Below, in pieces: positions 47,474 through 58,076 of a DNA stretch of 64,000 nucleotides. The notes under the pieces are model-generated. The model was not told the origin of the DNA. It saw only the letters and a list, made by a program, of their open reading frames with translations, and ran no database searches. Origin of the DNA: Pseudomonas sp. UYIF39 (GTDB taxonomy: Bacteria > Pseudomonadota > Gammaproteobacteria > Pseudomonadales > Pseudomonadaceae); contig NZ_JALBYU010000016.1 in the NCBI RefSeq assembly GCF_029963765.1, forward strand, positions 62,001 to 126,000. The letters are read 5' to 3'. Made by a program: the position numbers and the translations under genes. The stretch's first letter is position 1. The number at the start of each line of letters is the position of its first letter.

Positions 47474-47501
47474 TTGACAGCCTGCCGATCCTCTGTAGAA
47501 T
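47474..47501 (+). promoter_or_regulatory. Promoter of initiator tRNA copy 1
   Basis: TTGACA (47474-47479), 16-bp spacer, TAGAAT (47496-47501); 13 bp separate the -10 from the mature tRNA. Confidence 0.8.
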
Positions 47502-47514
47502 GCCGACACACAGA

Positions 47515-47591
<77 letters not shown>

Positions 47592-47597
47592 AACATC

Positions 47598-47629
47598 AAA
47601 AAAGGCTACTCGAAAGAGTGGCCTTTTTT
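47598..47629 (+). terminator. Terminator of initiator tRNA copy 1
   Basis: GGCTACTC, GAAA tetraloop, GAGTGGCC, T tract; A tract on the 5' side. Confidence 0.9.
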
Positions 47630-47781
47630 GTGCGCGTCTCTTTTGTAAACACAGGATAGAAAAGAGCGGGTAACGGCTGACGGTGCAGGATTGAGAAATC
47701 GTTCTGATTCCGAGCCTTAAGTCTCCCCCACGGCCGTTCGCCGCTCATTTACGTTTATTTGACCCTATTCAGGATTAACGG

Positions 47782-47809
47782 TAGACACTCCGGCGTTCGC
47801 CTGTAGAAT
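47782..47809 (+). promoter_or_regulatory. Promoter of initiator tRNA copy 2
   Basis: TAGACA (47782-47787), 16-bp spacer, TAGAAT (47804-47809). The -35 differs at one base from copies 1 and 3. Confidence 0.75.
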
Positions 47810-47822
47810 GCCGATACACAGA

Positions 47823-47899
<77 letters not shown>

Positions 47900-47905
47900 A
47901 ACATC

Positions 47906-47937
47906 AAAAAAGGCTACTCGAAAGAGTGGCCTTTTTT
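47906..47937 (+). terminator. Terminator of initiator tRNA copy 2
   Basis: Identical hairpin and T tract to copy 1. Confidence 0.9.
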
Positions 47938-48090
47938 GTGCGCGTCTCTTTTGTAAATATGAGCCTATATACGAGAGGGCAACGACTGACGGCGCAGAAA
48001 TGAGAAATCGTTCTGATTCCGAAACTTAAGTCTCCTCCACGACCGTTCGCCACTCATATACGCTTATTTGACCCTATTCAGGATTAACGG

Positions 48091-48118
48091 TTGACACTCC
48101 GGCGTTCGCCTGTAGAAT
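48091..48118 (+). promoter_or_regulatory. Promoter of initiator tRNA copy 3
   Basis: TTGACA (48091-48096), 16-bp spacer, TAGAAT (48113-48118). The spacer is identical to copy 2 and different from copy 1. Confidence 0.8.
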
Positions 48119-48131
48119 GCCGCCACACAGA

Positions 48132-48208
<77 letters not shown>

Positions 48209-48214
48209 AACATC

Positions 48215-48246
48215 AAAAAAGGCTACTCGAAAGAGTGGCCTTTTTT
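48215..48246 (+). terminator. Terminator of initiator tRNA copy 3
   Basis: Same hairpin and T tract as copies 1 and 2; similarity to the other units ends shortly after it. Confidence 0.9.
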
Positions 48247-48483
48247 GTATCTGTTGAAAAAGTCCTTTCGCAACAATGATCTGCCACTGTGTAGCGAGCC
48301 GTTCGGGATCCCCAATGCTCTGAGCCCAGACTATGCTGAGCTACAGACAGAAGCCCCTACGACTAATGACGTACCATCGCCGACACCCGGTGAGAGACGT
48401 TAATATTTGTGATTATTTTTTTCTACAGGGATTGGTAACTTGGCTGGATACCCCCATCCTGTCGCGCACAATCCAAGAGGTGA

Positions 48484-51129
48484 TTGATGCGCGCCAACTC
48501 GTCTGATCCACAAGACACCGTCACAGCGACACAACCGATCAAGGCCGAGCGTCTGCGCCTGCTTGATCGAATCAGCAAATACCGCCAACCCATTGGCCTG
48601 GCAGTCACTTTGCTGTTGTTCGCTATCGCGCTGATTGCCTGTCGCCACCTGCTGAGCGAACTCGATCTGTACGCTCTGCACGACTCGATTCTCGACGTTC
48701 CGAAACCGGCATTGTTGGGCGCGCTGGGCGCGACCGTAGTCGGCTTCATCATCCTGCTGGGCTACGAATGGTCAGCCAGCCGCTACGCGGGCGTGAACCT
48801 GGCGCCGCGAGTCCTGGCCCTGGGCGGGTTCACCGCATTCGCCATCGGCAATGCCATCGGCCTTTCGATGCTCTCGGGGGGCTCGGTTCGCTATCGTTTA
48901 TATGCACGTCACGGTCTGGGCGCTTCTGAAGTCGCTCACATGACGCTATTCGCCAGCCTGTCGCTCGGCTGCGCCCTGCCCCCGCTGGCCGCCCTCGCCA
49001 CCCTCAGCAACCTGCCTGGCGCTTCTGCCGCCCTGGGTCTGTCCGAGACGTTGCTGGGTGCCGTCGCCGCGGCCGTTTTGCTGCTCTTCAGCGTATTGGC
49101 CATCGGGATTTACCGTCGCCGCCTGCCAGAGCAACCTTACCCGGACAACCTGCTGGTCAAGGTCGGACGCCGCACCTTGCGCCTGCCGGGCCGTCGCCTG
49201 ACGTTTCTGCAACTGATCATCACTGCGCTGGACGTCGCCGCCGCGGCTACCGTGCTCTATCTGTTGCTGCCGGAAGCACCGCCCTTCGGCGCGTTCCTAC
49301 TGGTGTACCTGCTGGCCCTGGCCGCCGGTGTGCTCAGCCATGTTCCCGGCGGGGTCGGGGTGTTCGAAGCGATTCTGCTGGCTGCCTTCTCCGACACACT
49401 CGGCGCCGCGCCACTCGCTGCCGCCCTGCTGCTCTATCGCCTGATCTACGTGGTGCTGCCGTTGCTGGTGGCCTGCGTATTCCTGTTGATCAATGAAGGT
49501 CAGCGCCTGTTTCAATCGCGTCAGTCCTTAAGGGTGGCGTCCGGCCTGGCCGCACCGATTCTGGCGGTCCTGGTCTTTCTGTCCGGCGTGGTCCTGCTGT
49601 TCTCCGGTGCCACCCCAGAAATCGACACCCGCCTGGAACACATCGGCTTTCTCATCCCGCATCGACTGGTCGACGCCTCGCACTTCGGGGCCAGCCTGAT
49701 CGGTGTGCTTTGCTTGCTGCTGGCCCAAGGGCTGCGCCGCCGACTGTCGGCTGCCTGGATGCTGACCACCATCTTGTTGCTGGTCGCTGCCCTGCTCTCT
49801 CTGCTCAAGGGCTTCGACTGGGAAGAAGCCTGCTTGCTGACGCTGACTGCGAGCTTGCTGGGGGTTTTCCGCAGCTCGTTCTATCGCCCCAGCCGTCTGA
49901 CTGAGGTGCCGTTCTCGCCGCTGTATCTGGTGGCCAGCCTGTGTGTACTCGGTGCGTCGATCTGGCTGCTGCTGTTCGCCTATCAGGACGTCCCGTACAG
50001 CCATCAGCTGTGGTGGCAGTTCACCCTCGACGCCGATGCCCCGCGTGGCTTGCGCTCGCTGCTCGGCGCCGCAGTATTGCTGGTGGTGGTGTCCCTGACC
50101 TGGCTGCTGCGCACGGCACGCCCGGTGATCCATCTGCCGACGGCCGATGAGCTCAACCGCGCGGTAAAGATCCTCATGGCCTCCGCACAACCGGATGGTG
50201 GCCTCGCCCTGACCGGTGACAAGGCGCTGCTGTTTCACCCCAACGACCAAGCGTTCCTGATGTACGCACGCCGTGGTCGCAGCCTGGTGGCCTTGTATGA
50301 CCCAATCGGCCCGACCCAGCAACGGGCCGAAATGATCTGGCAGTTCCGCGACCTTTGCGACATCCACCACGCCCGTCCTGTGTTCTACCAAGTGCGCGCC
50401 GAGAACCTGCCGTACTACATGGACATTGGCCTGACCGCGATCAAACTCGGCGAAGAAGCCCGGATCGATCTGCTTCGCTTTGATCTCGAGGCCAAAGGCA
50501 AAGAGATGAAAGACCTGCGCTACACCTGGAACCGCGGCACTCGCGATGGCCTGTCGCTGGAGATATTTGATCCAGGACAAGCACCGATGGAAGAACTCAA
50601 GGTAATTTCCGATGCTTGGCTGACCGGCAAGAACGTGCGCGAGAAAGGCTTCTCGCTCGGCCGTTTCAGCGATGATTACCTCAAACATTTCCGCGTCGCG
50701 GTGATTCGTTTCGAAGGGCGCCCGGTGGCGTTCGCCAACCTGCTCGAGACTTACGGCCATGAACTGGCCAGCCTCGACCTGATGCGCGCGCACCCGGATG
50801 CCCCCAAGCTGACCATGGAATTCATGATGGTCGGCCTGATTCAACATTATAAAAATCATGGATACGCGCGCTTCAGCCTGGGCATGGTGCCGTTGTCGGG
50901 GTTGCAACCCCGTCGTGGTGCACCACTGACCCAGCGTCTGGGCTCGATGGTTTTCCGCCGTGGTGAGCAGCTCTACAACTTTCAAGGCTTGCGCCGTTTC
51001 AAAGACAAATTCCAGCCTGACTGGGAACCCCGTTATATGGCCGTGCCCGCCGGACTCGATCCGCTGGTTGCCTTGGCCGACACTGCTGCCCTGATTGCGG
51101 GCGGCTTGACTGGATTGGTGAAACGCTGA
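48484..51129 (+). CDS. mprF: Bifunctional phosphatidylglycerol aminoacyltransferase/flippase MprF
   Basis: 881 residues. The N-terminal half is a multi-pass flippase domain (about 14 membrane segments); the C-terminal third is the cytoplasmic aminoacyl-PG synthase domain of GNAT-like fold (LLFHPNDQAFLMYARRGRSL, then YQVRAENLPYYMDIGL). It transfers alanine (in P. aeruginosa) or lysine from tRNA to phosphatidylglycerol and flips the product, lowering surface charge and cationic peptide sensitivity. Length equals the P. aeruginosa protein. TGATG overlap with the acvB-like gene. Amino-acid specificity cannot be read from sequence. Confidence 0.94.
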   Translation: MMRANSSDPQDTVTATQPIKAERLRLLDRISKYRQPIGLAVTLLLFAIALIACRHLLSELDLYALHDSILDVPKPALLGALGATVVGFIILLGYEWSASRYAGVNLAPRVLALGGFTAFAIGNAIGLSMLSGGSVRYRLYARHGLGASEVAHMTLFASLSLGCALPPLAALATLSNLPGASAALGLSETLLGAVAAAVLLLFSVLAIGIYRRRLPEQPYPDNLLVKVGRRTLRLPGRRLTFLQLIITALDVAAAATVLYLLLPEAPPFGAFLLVYLLALAAGVLSHVPGGVGVFEAILLAAFSDTLGAAPLAAALLLYRLIYVVLPLLVACVFLLINEGQRLFQSRQSLRVASGLAAPILAVLVFLSGVVLLFSGATPEIDTRLEHIGFLIPHRLVDASHFGASLIGVLCLLLAQGLRRRLSAAWMLTTILLLVAALLSLLKGFDWEEACLLTLTASLLGVFRSSFYRPSRLTEVPFSPLYLVASLCVLGASIWLLLFAYQDVPYSHQLWWQFTLDADAPRGLRSLLGAAVLLVVVSLTWLLRTARPVIHLPTADELNRAVKILMASAQPDGGLALTGDKALLFHPNDQAFLMYARRGRSLVALYDPIGPTQQRAEMIWQFRDLCDIHHARPVFYQVRAENLPYYMDIGLTAIKLGEEARIDLLRFDLEAKGKEMKDLRYTWNRGTRDGLSLEIFDPGQAPMEELKVISDAWLTGKNVREKGFSLGRFSDDYLKHFRVAVIRFEGRPVAFANLLETYGHELASLDLMRAHPDAPKLTMEFMMVGLIQHYKNHGYARFSLGMVPLSGLQPRRGAPLTQRLGSMVFRRGEQLYNFQGLRRFKDKFQPDWEPRYMAVPAGLDPLVALADTAALIAGGLTGLVKR

Positions 51130-52424
51130 TGATTCAACGCTCATTGCGGTACGTACTGGCCACACTGGTAGTGCTGGCCCTGATTCTCGGTGGCGGTTAC
51201 TGGTACCTGAAACGCCCGGCACCCGAACCGACCCTCGAACAGCTGACGCCGGCCGATGGCGCCGCGATGACCCGCGTCATCCCCGGCAACACGCCACGCG
51301 CGCAGGTGCTGGTGGCGGTAAATGAAGAGCAGAAGCTCAGCAACAAACAGTTGATGACCCTGAGCCGCACCGGCTCGGCGCAGATTGTCCAGGTGATCCT
51401 GCCCAAAGACTGCCTGCTGCAAAGTCGCGCCTTGCAATCAGCCCTGAGAGAACTCAAAGGCCCGGCAACCCTGGTCAGCGGCATCGGCCCTGGCGCCGTG
51501 CTGGCGTGGCGCTGGTTGTCCGAGCAAAAGAGCGACATCGCCCAGGCTGTCTCGGTGGACCTGGCCCTGGAAAAACCCGGCTGCACTCACCTGCTGCCGA
51601 AAAGTGCCGCCCACGGTCACTGGCTGGTGGCGTGGAACGACAACCCGGATGACACCAGCGCCGGCTTCGTGCGCGACCAACCCAACGCCGAAACCAGCAT
51701 CAGCGACTACGACATCAACCTGCCGCAAGTGCTGAACAACGAACTGCGCAAGATCCTCGTTGGCGGCGATAAAGCCGCTGGCGGCCTGCAGATCCCGGTA
51801 GTCGAAGTGCCCGCCGGCCAAGCCAAGGACACCGTGACCCTGTTCCTGTCCGGTGACGGCGGCTGGCGCGACCTGGACCGCGACGTAGCGGGCGAGATGG
51901 CCAAGATCGGCTACCCGGTGGTCGGCATTGACACCCTGCGCTACTACTGGCAACACAAGAGCCCCGAGCAAAGCGCCCTGGACCTCGCCGAGCTGATGCA
52001 GCACTACCGGCAGAAATGGGGCACCAAACGCTTCATCCTGACCGGTTACTCGTTCGGCGCCGACGTCCTGCCGGCGATCTACAACCGCCTGGAGCCATCG
52101 GAGCAGCAACGGGTCGATGCGATCATCCTGCTGGCCTTCGCCCGCACCGGCAGCTTCGAGATCGAAGTCGAAGGCTGGCTCGGCAACGCCGGCAAAGAAG
52201 CCGCCACCGGCCCGGAAATGGCCAAGCTGCCGCCGGAGAAAGTGGTGTGCATCTACGGTGAAGAAGAAGTCGACGAGAGCGGCTGTACCGACAAGACCGC
52301 GGTGGGCGAGGCGATGAAATTGCCGGGCGGCCACCACTTTGACGAGAACTACCCGAAACTGGCGCAGCGGTTGGTGGATGTGATCGAGAAGCGTCAAGCG
52401 AAGGAGACGGCGGCTCCAGAGTGA
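51129..52424 (+). CDS. AcvB/VirJ-family protein, likely aminoacyl-phosphatidylglycerol hydrolase
   Basis: 431 residues. One N-terminal membrane anchor (YVLATLVVLALILGGGYWYL), then two alpha/beta-hydrolase-like halves; the C-terminal VirJ domain has the nucleophile elbow GYSFGAD with Ser308 and starts DTVTLFLSGDGGWRDLDRDV. In P. aeruginosa the equivalent gene after mprF encodes a periplasmic hydrolase that removes alanine from alanyl-PG. Translational coupling to mprF (shared A at 51129) fits a synthesis/removal pair. Confidence 0.88.
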   Translation: MIQRSLRYVLATLVVLALILGGGYWYLKRPAPEPTLEQLTPADGAAMTRVIPGNTPRAQVLVAVNEEQKLSNKQLMTLSRTGSAQIVQVILPKDCLLQSRALQSALRELKGPATLVSGIGPGAVLAWRWLSEQKSDIAQAVSVDLALEKPGCTHLLPKSAAHGHWLVAWNDNPDDTSAGFVRDQPNAETSISDYDINLPQVLNNELRKILVGGDKAAGGLQIPVVEVPAGQAKDTVTLFLSGDGGWRDLDRDVAGEMAKIGYPVVGIDTLRYYWQHKSPEQSALDLAELMQHYRQKWGTKRFILTGYSFGADVLPAIYNRLEPSEQQRVDAIILLAFARTGSFEIEVEGWLGNAGKEAATGPEMAKLPPEKVVCIYGEEEVDESGCTDKTAVGEAMKLPGGHHFDENYPKLAQRLVDVIEKRQAKETAAPE

Positions 52425-52437
52425 TTTGAGTCCCGCT

Positions 52438-52478
52438 GAAAAAAAGCCCTCGTTACCTTACGGTAGCGGGGGCTTTTT
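52438..52478. terminator. Terminator between convergent acvB-like and kup genes
   Basis: AAAAAGCCC, imperfect stem with loop TTAC, GGGCTTTTT; serves both strands. Confidence 0.85.
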
Positions 52479-52486
52479 GATGGTGC

Positions 52487-54388
52487 TTACATCTCTACCT
52501 GCGTCCCCAGTTCAATCACCCGGTTCAGCGGCAGATTGAAGAAGCGCAAATTGCCGTTGGCGTTCTGCAACATGAAGGCGAACAGCCCCTCACGCCAGCG
52601 GGCCATGCCTTCGAGTTTGGAAGCGATGACCGTCTCGCGGCTGAGGAAGTAGGTGGTGCGCATCGGACTGAAGTCCAGGTCATCGAGATGACACAGCTTC
52701 AGCGCTTGCGGCACGTCCGGTTCGTCGACGAAGCCGAAGTGCAGGATCACCCGGAAGAAACCTTCGCCGTAGGCATCCACCTCGAAACGCCGTGATGCCG
52801 GTACCCGCGGGATGTCTTCGTACACCACCGTCAGCAGCACCACTTGCTCGTGCAGCACCTGGTTATGCAGCAGATTGTGCAACAGCGCATGGGGCACGGC
52901 ATCCGGGCGAGCGGTCAGGAACACGGCAGTGCCCTGAACGCGATGCGGCGGTTGCACGGCGATGCTGCTGATGAATATCGGCAGCGGCAATCCACCTTCG
53001 TCGAGTCGATCGACCAGCAGTTGCTTGCCGCGTTTCCAGGTGGTCATCAGCACAAACAGCACGATACCGGCGATCACCGGGAACGCCCCGCCCTGAATGA
53101 TTTTCGGCACGTTGGCAGCGAAGTACAGACCGTCCACCAACAGGAAACCAACCAACAGCGGAACCGCGAGGACCGGAGGCCATTTCCACAGCAGCAATAT
53201 CACCGCCGACACCAGAATGGTGGTCATCAGCATCGTGCCGGTCACTGCAACACCGTAGGCCGAAGCCAGGGCGCCGGAGGATTCGAAACCCAGCACCAAC
53301 AGGATGACGCCAACCATCAGCGCCCAGTTCACCGCGCCAATGTAGATCTGGCCTTGTTCGGCGCTGGAGGTGTGCCGAATGTGCATGCGTGGAATATAGC
53401 CGAGCTGGATCGCCTGACGGGTCAGGGAGAACGCACCGGAAATCACCGCCTGGGAGGCAATCACCGTGGCCATGGTCGACAAGCCTACCAATGGAATCAG
53501 CGCCCAGCTCGGTGCCAACAAGTAGAACGGGTTGCGCGCGGCTTCCGGGTCACCGAGCAGCAGCGCCCCTTGGCCGAAGTAATTCAGCACCAGCGCCGGC
53601 AGCACCAGAATGAACCACGCACGAGCAATCGGCTTGCGACCGAAGTGGCCCATGTCGGCATACAGCGCTTCGGCACCGGTCAGCGCCAGCACCACCGCAC
53701 CGAGGATCGTCACGCCCATGCCCGGGTGGGCCATGAAAAAGCGCACGCCCCATACCGGGTTCATCGCTTGCAACACTTCCGGGTGTTGCAAGATGCCGTA
53801 GACACCCAGGGCGCCCAGCACCAAAAACCAGGTGACCATGATCGGCCCGAACAGAATGCCGATCCGCGCGGTACCGTGACTCTGGATCAGGAACAGCGCC
53901 ACCAGCACAACCAACGACAGCGGCACTACCCAATGGTCGATGCCATCGAAAGCCAGCCCCAGGCCTTCAATCGCTGAAAGGACGGAAATCGCAGGTGTAA
54001 TCATGCTGTCGCCGTAGAACAGCGCCGCGCCGATAAGCCCGCACACCACCAGAAATCCACGCAGTTTCGGATGCCCCGCCGCCGCCCGCCGGGCCAGCGC
54101 GGTCAAGGCCATGATCCCGCCTTCGCCCTGGTTGTCGGCACGCAGTACGAACATCATGTACTTGATCGACACAACCCAGATCAGAGACCAGAAGATCAGC
54201 GCCAGAATCCCCAGCACCCCGTCATGATTGACGGGCACGCCATAGCCACCGGAAAACACTTCTTTGAGGGTGTACAGCGGGCTTGTGCCGATATCGCCAT
54301 AAACCACCCCAACTGCCGCGACCAGCATGCCGATCGGTTTTGTCGCCGAATGCTGCCCGCCCGCCGCCTGACTACTTGCCTGCCCCAT
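52487..54388 (-). CDS. kup: Low-affinity potassium uptake protein Kup
   Basis: 633 residues. The signature [19 protein letters not shown] near residue 27 is diagnostic, followed by 12 predicted membrane segments (for example MTALARR and [20 protein letters not shown]) and a cytoplasmic C-terminal domain. Proton-coupled K+ uptake, important at low pH. Full length. Confidence 0.96.
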   Translation of the reverse strand: MGQASSQAAGGQHSATKPIGMLVAAVGVVYGDIGTSPLYTLKEVFSGGYGVPVNHDGVLGILALIFWSLIWVVSIKYMMFVLRADNQGEGGIMALTALARRAAAGHPKLRGFLVVCGLIGAALFYGDSMITPAISVLSAIEGLGLAFDGIDHWVVPLSLVVLVALFLIQSHGTARIGILFGPIMVTWFLVLGALGVYGILQHPEVLQAMNPVWGVRFFMAHPGMGVTILGAVVLALTGAEALYADMGHFGRKPIARAWFILVLPALVLNYFGQGALLLGDPEAARNPFYLLAPSWALIPLVGLSTMATVIASQAVISGAFSLTRQAIQLGYIPRMHIRHTSSAEQGQIYIGAVNWALMVGVILLVLGFESSGALASAYGVAVTGTMLMTTILVSAVILLLWKWPPVLAVPLLVGFLLVDGLYFAANVPKIIQGGAFPVIAGIVLFVLMTTWKRGKQLLVDRLDEGGLPLPIFISSIAVQPPHRVQGTAVFLTARPDAVPHALLHNLLHNQVLHEQVVLLTVVYEDIPRVPASRRFEVDAYGEGFFRVILHFGFVDEPDVPQALKLCHLDDLDFSPMRTTYFLSRETVIASKLEGMARWREGLFAFMLQNANGNLRFFNLPLNRVIELGTQVEM

Positions 54389-54677
54389 CCAAAACTCCTA
54401 CTACTCAGACCCGGACTTCTTATAAGAAGCACTATGCTTTGCCGTGCAGCATGCCCTGTTTTACTTCACGTTACAGACGTTTCGTTGACTGTAAAAAATC
54501 GGTAAAGCGTAACGGCGCGAAGCATAGCGCAGCACTCGTCGTATTTCCCTCCATAAAGCTGGTCAAGTGCGCCTCTCATCGCTAGAATTGCGCACTTTTT
54601 GACCAGAGGCGCAACATAGCGCCCGTCTGTCGCCTTGCCGTCTTCGGCTGGAGGCGTCCCAAATACCGAGGTTAGAC

Positions 54678-56015
54678 ATGTCCACCACTCCTGCGCCGGC
54701 CAATCCAAAGGTTGGCTTTGTATCTCTGGGCTGCCCAAAAGCACTGGTCGACTCCGAGCGCATCCTTACCCAACTGCGTATGGAAGGCTATGACGTTGTG
54801 TCCACTTATCAGGACGCTGACGTCGTGGTGGTCAACACCTGCGGCTTCATCGACTCGGCCAAGGCCGAATCCCTGGAAGTGATCGGCGAAGCCATCAAGG
54901 AAAACGGCAAGGTCATCGTGACCGGCTGCATGGGCGTCGAAGAAGGCAACATTCGCAAGGTGCACCCAAGCGTGCTGGCCGTGACCGGTCCGCAGCAATA
55001 CGAGCAAGTGGTCAACGCCGTGCACGACGCCGTGCCGCCGCGTCAGGATCACAACCCGCTGATCGACCTGGTGCCGCCGCAAGGCATCAAGCTGACCCCG
55101 CGCCACTACGCCTACCTGAAGATTTCCGAAGGCTGCAACCACAGCTGCAGCTTCTGCATCATCCCGTCGATGCGCGGCAAGTTGGTCAGCCGCCCGGTCG
55201 GTGATGTATTGGACGAGGCTCAGCGCCTGGTCAAAGCCGGCGTCAAAGAGCTGTTGGTGATTTCGCAAGACACCAGCGCCTACGGCGTCGATGTGAAATA
55301 CCGCACCGGTTTCTGGAACGGCGCGCCGGTGAAAACCCGCATGACCGAACTCTGTGAAGCCCTGAGCACCCTCGGCGTCTGGGTTCGTCTGCACTATGTT
55401 TACCCGTACCCGCACGTTGACGAGCTGATCCCGCTGATGGCCGCCGGGAAAATCCTGCCGTACCTGGACATCCCGTTCCAGCACGCCAGCCCGAAAGTCC
55501 TGAAAGCCATGAAACGCCCGGCCTTCGAAGACAAGACCCTGGCCCGCATCAAGAACTGGCGCGAGATCTGCCCGGACCTGATCATCCGCTCGACCTTCAT
55601 CGTCGGTTTCCCTGGCGAAACCGAAGAAGACTTCCAGTACCTGCTGAACTGGCTGACCGAAGCCCAATTGGACCGCGTCGGCTGCTTCCAGTACTCGCCA
55701 GTCGAAGGCGCACCGGCCAACCTGCTGGACGCGGCCATCGTGCCGGACGACGTCAAGCAAGACCGCTGGGATCGCTTCATGGCGCACCAGCAAGCCATCA
55801 GCTCGGCTCGTCTGCAAATGCGCGTCGGCCGTGAAATCGAAGTATTGGTCGATGAAGTCGACGAGCAAGGCGCGGTTGGCCGCTGCTTCTTCGATGCCCC
55901 GGAAATCGACGGCAACGTATTCATCGACAACGGCAGCAACCTCAAGCCAGGCGATAAAGTCTGGTGCAAAGTGACCGACGCCGACGAATACGACCTGTGG
56001 GCTGAACAGATCTAA
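54678..56015 (+). CDS. rimO: Ribosomal protein S12 methylthiotransferase RimO
   Basis: 445-residue radical-SAM enzyme that methylthiolates Asp88 of ribosomal protein S12. An N-terminal UPF0004 domain with cysteines in [16 protein letters not shown] and VTGCMG holds the auxiliary cluster; the radical-SAM motif is [11 protein letters not shown]; a C-terminal TRAM domain ends with [10 protein letters not shown]. Full length. Confidence 0.97.
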   Translation: MSTTPAPANPKVGFVSLGCPKALVDSERILTQLRMEGYDVVSTYQDADVVVVNTCGFIDSAKAESLEVIGEAIKENGKVIVTGCMGVEEGNIRKVHPSVLAVTGPQQYEQVVNAVHDAVPPRQDHNPLIDLVPPQGIKLTPRHYAYLKISEGCNHSCSFCIIPSMRGKLVSRPVGDVLDEAQRLVKAGVKELLVISQDTSAYGVDVKYRTGFWNGAPVKTRMTELCEALSTLGVWVRLHYVYPYPHVDELIPLMAAGKILPYLDIPFQHASPKVLKAMKRPAFEDKTLARIKNWREICPDLIIRSTFIVGFPGETEEDFQYLLNWLTEAQLDRVGCFQYSPVEGAPANLLDAAIVPDDVKQDRWDRFMAHQQAISSARLQMRVGREIEVLVDEVDEQGAVGRCFFDAPEIDGNVFIDNGSNLKPGDKVWCKVTDADEYDLWAEQI

Positions 56016-56029
56016 ACGCAAAAAATACG

Positions 56030-56067
56030 AAAAGCCCCGCTCTCTTGACAAGATGCGGGGCTTTTTT
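56030..56067 (+). terminator. Terminator of rimO
   Basis: AAAAGCCCCGC, loop, GCGGGGCTTTTTT with T tract. Confidence 0.88.
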
Positions 56068-56127
56068 ACGTCTATCGTTTTGTGAGGAACGGATTCTCGA
56101 CATTCACAGGAAAAGGGGCAGCCGGCC

Positions 56128-56601
56128 ATGCGCCAACATTCGGTCATCCACACGCCGAAACAGAGCGACTACGAAGAACTGACTCAGGTCTGGGAAGACT
56201 CGGTGCGCGCCACCCATGACTTTCTGCCGGACAGCTACATCGAACTGTTGAAGAACCTGGTGCTGACGCGCTACCTCGATGCGGTGATGCTGATCTGCAC
56301 CAAAGACCCGCGCCAGCGCATCACCGGGTTCGCCGGCGTCGCGGCGGGCAAGATCGAAATGCTCTTCATCGACCCGGCTCACCGGGGTCAAGGCCTGGGC
56401 AAGCAGTTGCTGCGCTATGCCATGGAGCACCTGAATGCCGATGAACTGGACGTCAACGAGCAGAACCCGCAGGCGCTGGGGTTCTACTTCAAGCAGGGCT
56501 TTGAGGTGATCGGCCGCTCGGAAGTCGACGGCATGGGCCAGCCCTATCCGCTGTTGCACATGCGCATGAAACAACCGAATCAGCGCGCTCAACGCGGCTA
56601 A
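56128..56601 (+). CDS. GNAT acetyltransferase, YjaB type
   Basis: 157 residues. The acetyl-CoA loop is RGQGLGKQLL, and the segments DVNEQNPQALGFYFKQGFEV and IGRSEVDGMGQPYPLLHM closely match E. coli YjaB. Substrate unknown; an N-acetyltransferase role is from family membership. Confidence 0.88.
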   Translation: MRQHSVIHTPKQSDYEELTQVWEDSVRATHDFLPDSYIELLKNLVLTRYLDAVMLICTKDPRQRITGFAGVAAGKIEMLFIDPAHRGQGLGKQLLRYAMEHLNADELDVNEQNPQALGFYFKQGFEVIGRSEVDGMGQPYPLLHMRMKQPNQRAQRG

Positions 56602-56683
56602 AAGCTTTACGGCGCAAATGGACCCGCGATTAACCGGCGCCAGGCAGGTACAATGCCCACCCCTTTTTTGTTACGGCCCTGTC

Positions 56684-57394
56684 ATGACTGACCCGATTCG
56701 TCTCTCCAAACGCCTCATCGAACTCGTCGGCTGTTCCCGTCGGGAGGCTGAGCTGTTCATCGAGGGCGGCTGGGTCACCGTGGACGGTGAAGTCATCGAC
56801 GAGCCGCAGTTCAAGGTCGACACGCAAAAAGTCGAGCTTGATCCAGAAGCCAAGGCCACTGCGCCGGAACCGGTGACCATCCTGCTGAACGTGCCCGTGG
56901 GCATGGATGCGGAAACGGCCATGGCAACGATCAGCGCCGAGACCTTGAGCGAAGAACACCGCTTCAGCAAACGTCCGCTCAAGGGCCACTTCCTGCGCCT
57001 GACCGCCAGCACCGACTTGCAGGCCAACGCCAGCGGTCTTCTGGTGTTCACCCAGGACTGGAAGATCCTGCGCAAACTCACTGCCGACTCCGCCAAGATC
57101 GAGCAAGAGTATGTGGTCGAAGTTGAAGGCGACATGGTGGCTCACGGCCTCAACCGCCTGAACCACGGCCTGACCTACAAGGGCAAGGAACTGCCGCCGG
57201 TCAAAGCCAGCTGGCAGAACGAAAACCGCCTGCGTTTTGCGATGAAGAACCCACAACCGGGCGTCATCGCCCTGTTCTGCCAGGCCGTAGGCCTGAAGGT
57301 CGTCGCTATCCGCCGCATCCGCATTGGCGGCGTGTCCATCGGCAAAGTGCCGCTGGGCCAATGGCGCTACCTGTCCGGCAAAGAGAAGTTCTAA
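56684..57394 (+). CDS. Pseudouridine-synthase-family protein with S4 domain and atypical active site
   Basis: 236 residues. An N-terminal S4 RNA-binding domain (RLSKRLIELVGCSRREAELF, GGWVTVDGEVID) is followed by an RsuA/RluB/E/F-type catalytic domain. The usual catalytic Asp (three residues before the T/A-SGLL motif) aligns with Gln113 in DLQANASGLLVFTQD; the nearest Asp is 111, two residues early. Start 56684 gives a natural N-terminus. It may be an RNA-binding paralogue without activity, or the family may use a shifted Asp. Confidence 0.78.
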   Translation: MTDPIRLSKRLIELVGCSRREAELFIEGGWVTVDGEVIDEPQFKVDTQKVELDPEAKATAPEPVTILLNVPVGMDAETAMATISAETLSEEHRFSKRPLKGHFLRLTASTDLQANASGLLVFTQDWKILRKLTADSAKIEQEYVVEVEGDMVAHGLNRLNHGLTYKGKELPPVKASWQNENRLRFAMKNPQPGVIALFCQAVGLKVVAIRRIRIGGVSIGKVPLGQWRYLSGKEKF

Positions 57395-57469
57395 GACTTT
57401 TCACGCCGCCACACATTTTGGCGCCGCTGTTTATGCGGCGCCCACTGCTGAATATCAGGATTGCACACC

Positions 57470-57940
57470 ATGATTCATAACGACGTACTGCGCAGCGTGC
57501 GCTACATGCTCGACATCAGCGACAAGAAAGTCATCGAGATCATCAAGCTCGGCGGCATGAACGTGACCCTGGAAGACCTGGTGACGTACCTCGACAAGAA
57601 AGAGGAAGACGAGGAAGGCTTCGTACGCTGCCCGGATGAAGTCATGGCGCATTTCCTCGACGGCCTGGTGACCTTCAAGCGCGGCAAGGACGAAAGCCGT
57701 CCGCCACAGCCGATCGAAGTGCCGGTGACCAACAACATCATCCTGAAGAAACTGCGCGTGGCCTTCGAACTGAAAGAAGACGACATGCACGCCATCCTCA
57801 AGGCCTCCGAGTTCCCGGTGTCCAAGCCTGAGCTGAGCGCGCTGTTCCGCAAGTTCGGCCACACCAACTACCGCCCATGCGGCGACCAGTTGCTGCGCAA
57901 CTTCCTCAAGGGCCTGACCCTGCGCGTTCGCCCGCAGTAA
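57470..57940 (+). CDS. YehS-type DUF1456 protein
   Basis: 156 residues consisting of two DUF1456 repeats (MIHNDVLRSVRYMLDISDKK and NNIILKKLRVAFELKEDDMH), the pattern of E. coli YehS. Function unknown; possibly cytoplasmic nucleic-acid-related. Confidence 0.92.
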   Translation: MIHNDVLRSVRYMLDISDKKVIEIIKLGGMNVTLEDLVTYLDKKEEDEEGFVRCPDEVMAHFLDGLVTFKRGKDESRPPQPIEVPVTNNIILKKLRVAFELKEDDMHAILKASEFPVSKPELSALFRKFGHTNYRPCGDQLLRNFLKGLTLRVRPQ

Positions 57941-58076
57941 GTGCCCGCCGGCCTTGAGCTGCAAACTTGCAGCGCAAGGCCAGGCTGTATAGACCCTCAT
58001 TCCTCGCAAAAATAGTGGCTCCGTTTCCGGCGGCTGACGACTAGGGTGTATTGACCCTCAGCTCTCAGGATTCGCC

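Noticed and set aside
49528-51222. 564-codon minus-strand frame antisense to mprF
   Set aside because: Gln/His/Arg-rich mirror frame with no domain; mprF is intact.
54672-56153. 493-codon minus-strand frame antisense to rimO
   Set aside because: Shadow; rimO is complete on the plus strand.
57420-57442. GC-rich hairpin before yehS as a terminator
   Set aside because: Stem GGCGCCGC/GCGGCGCC has no following T tract, so termination is not supported.
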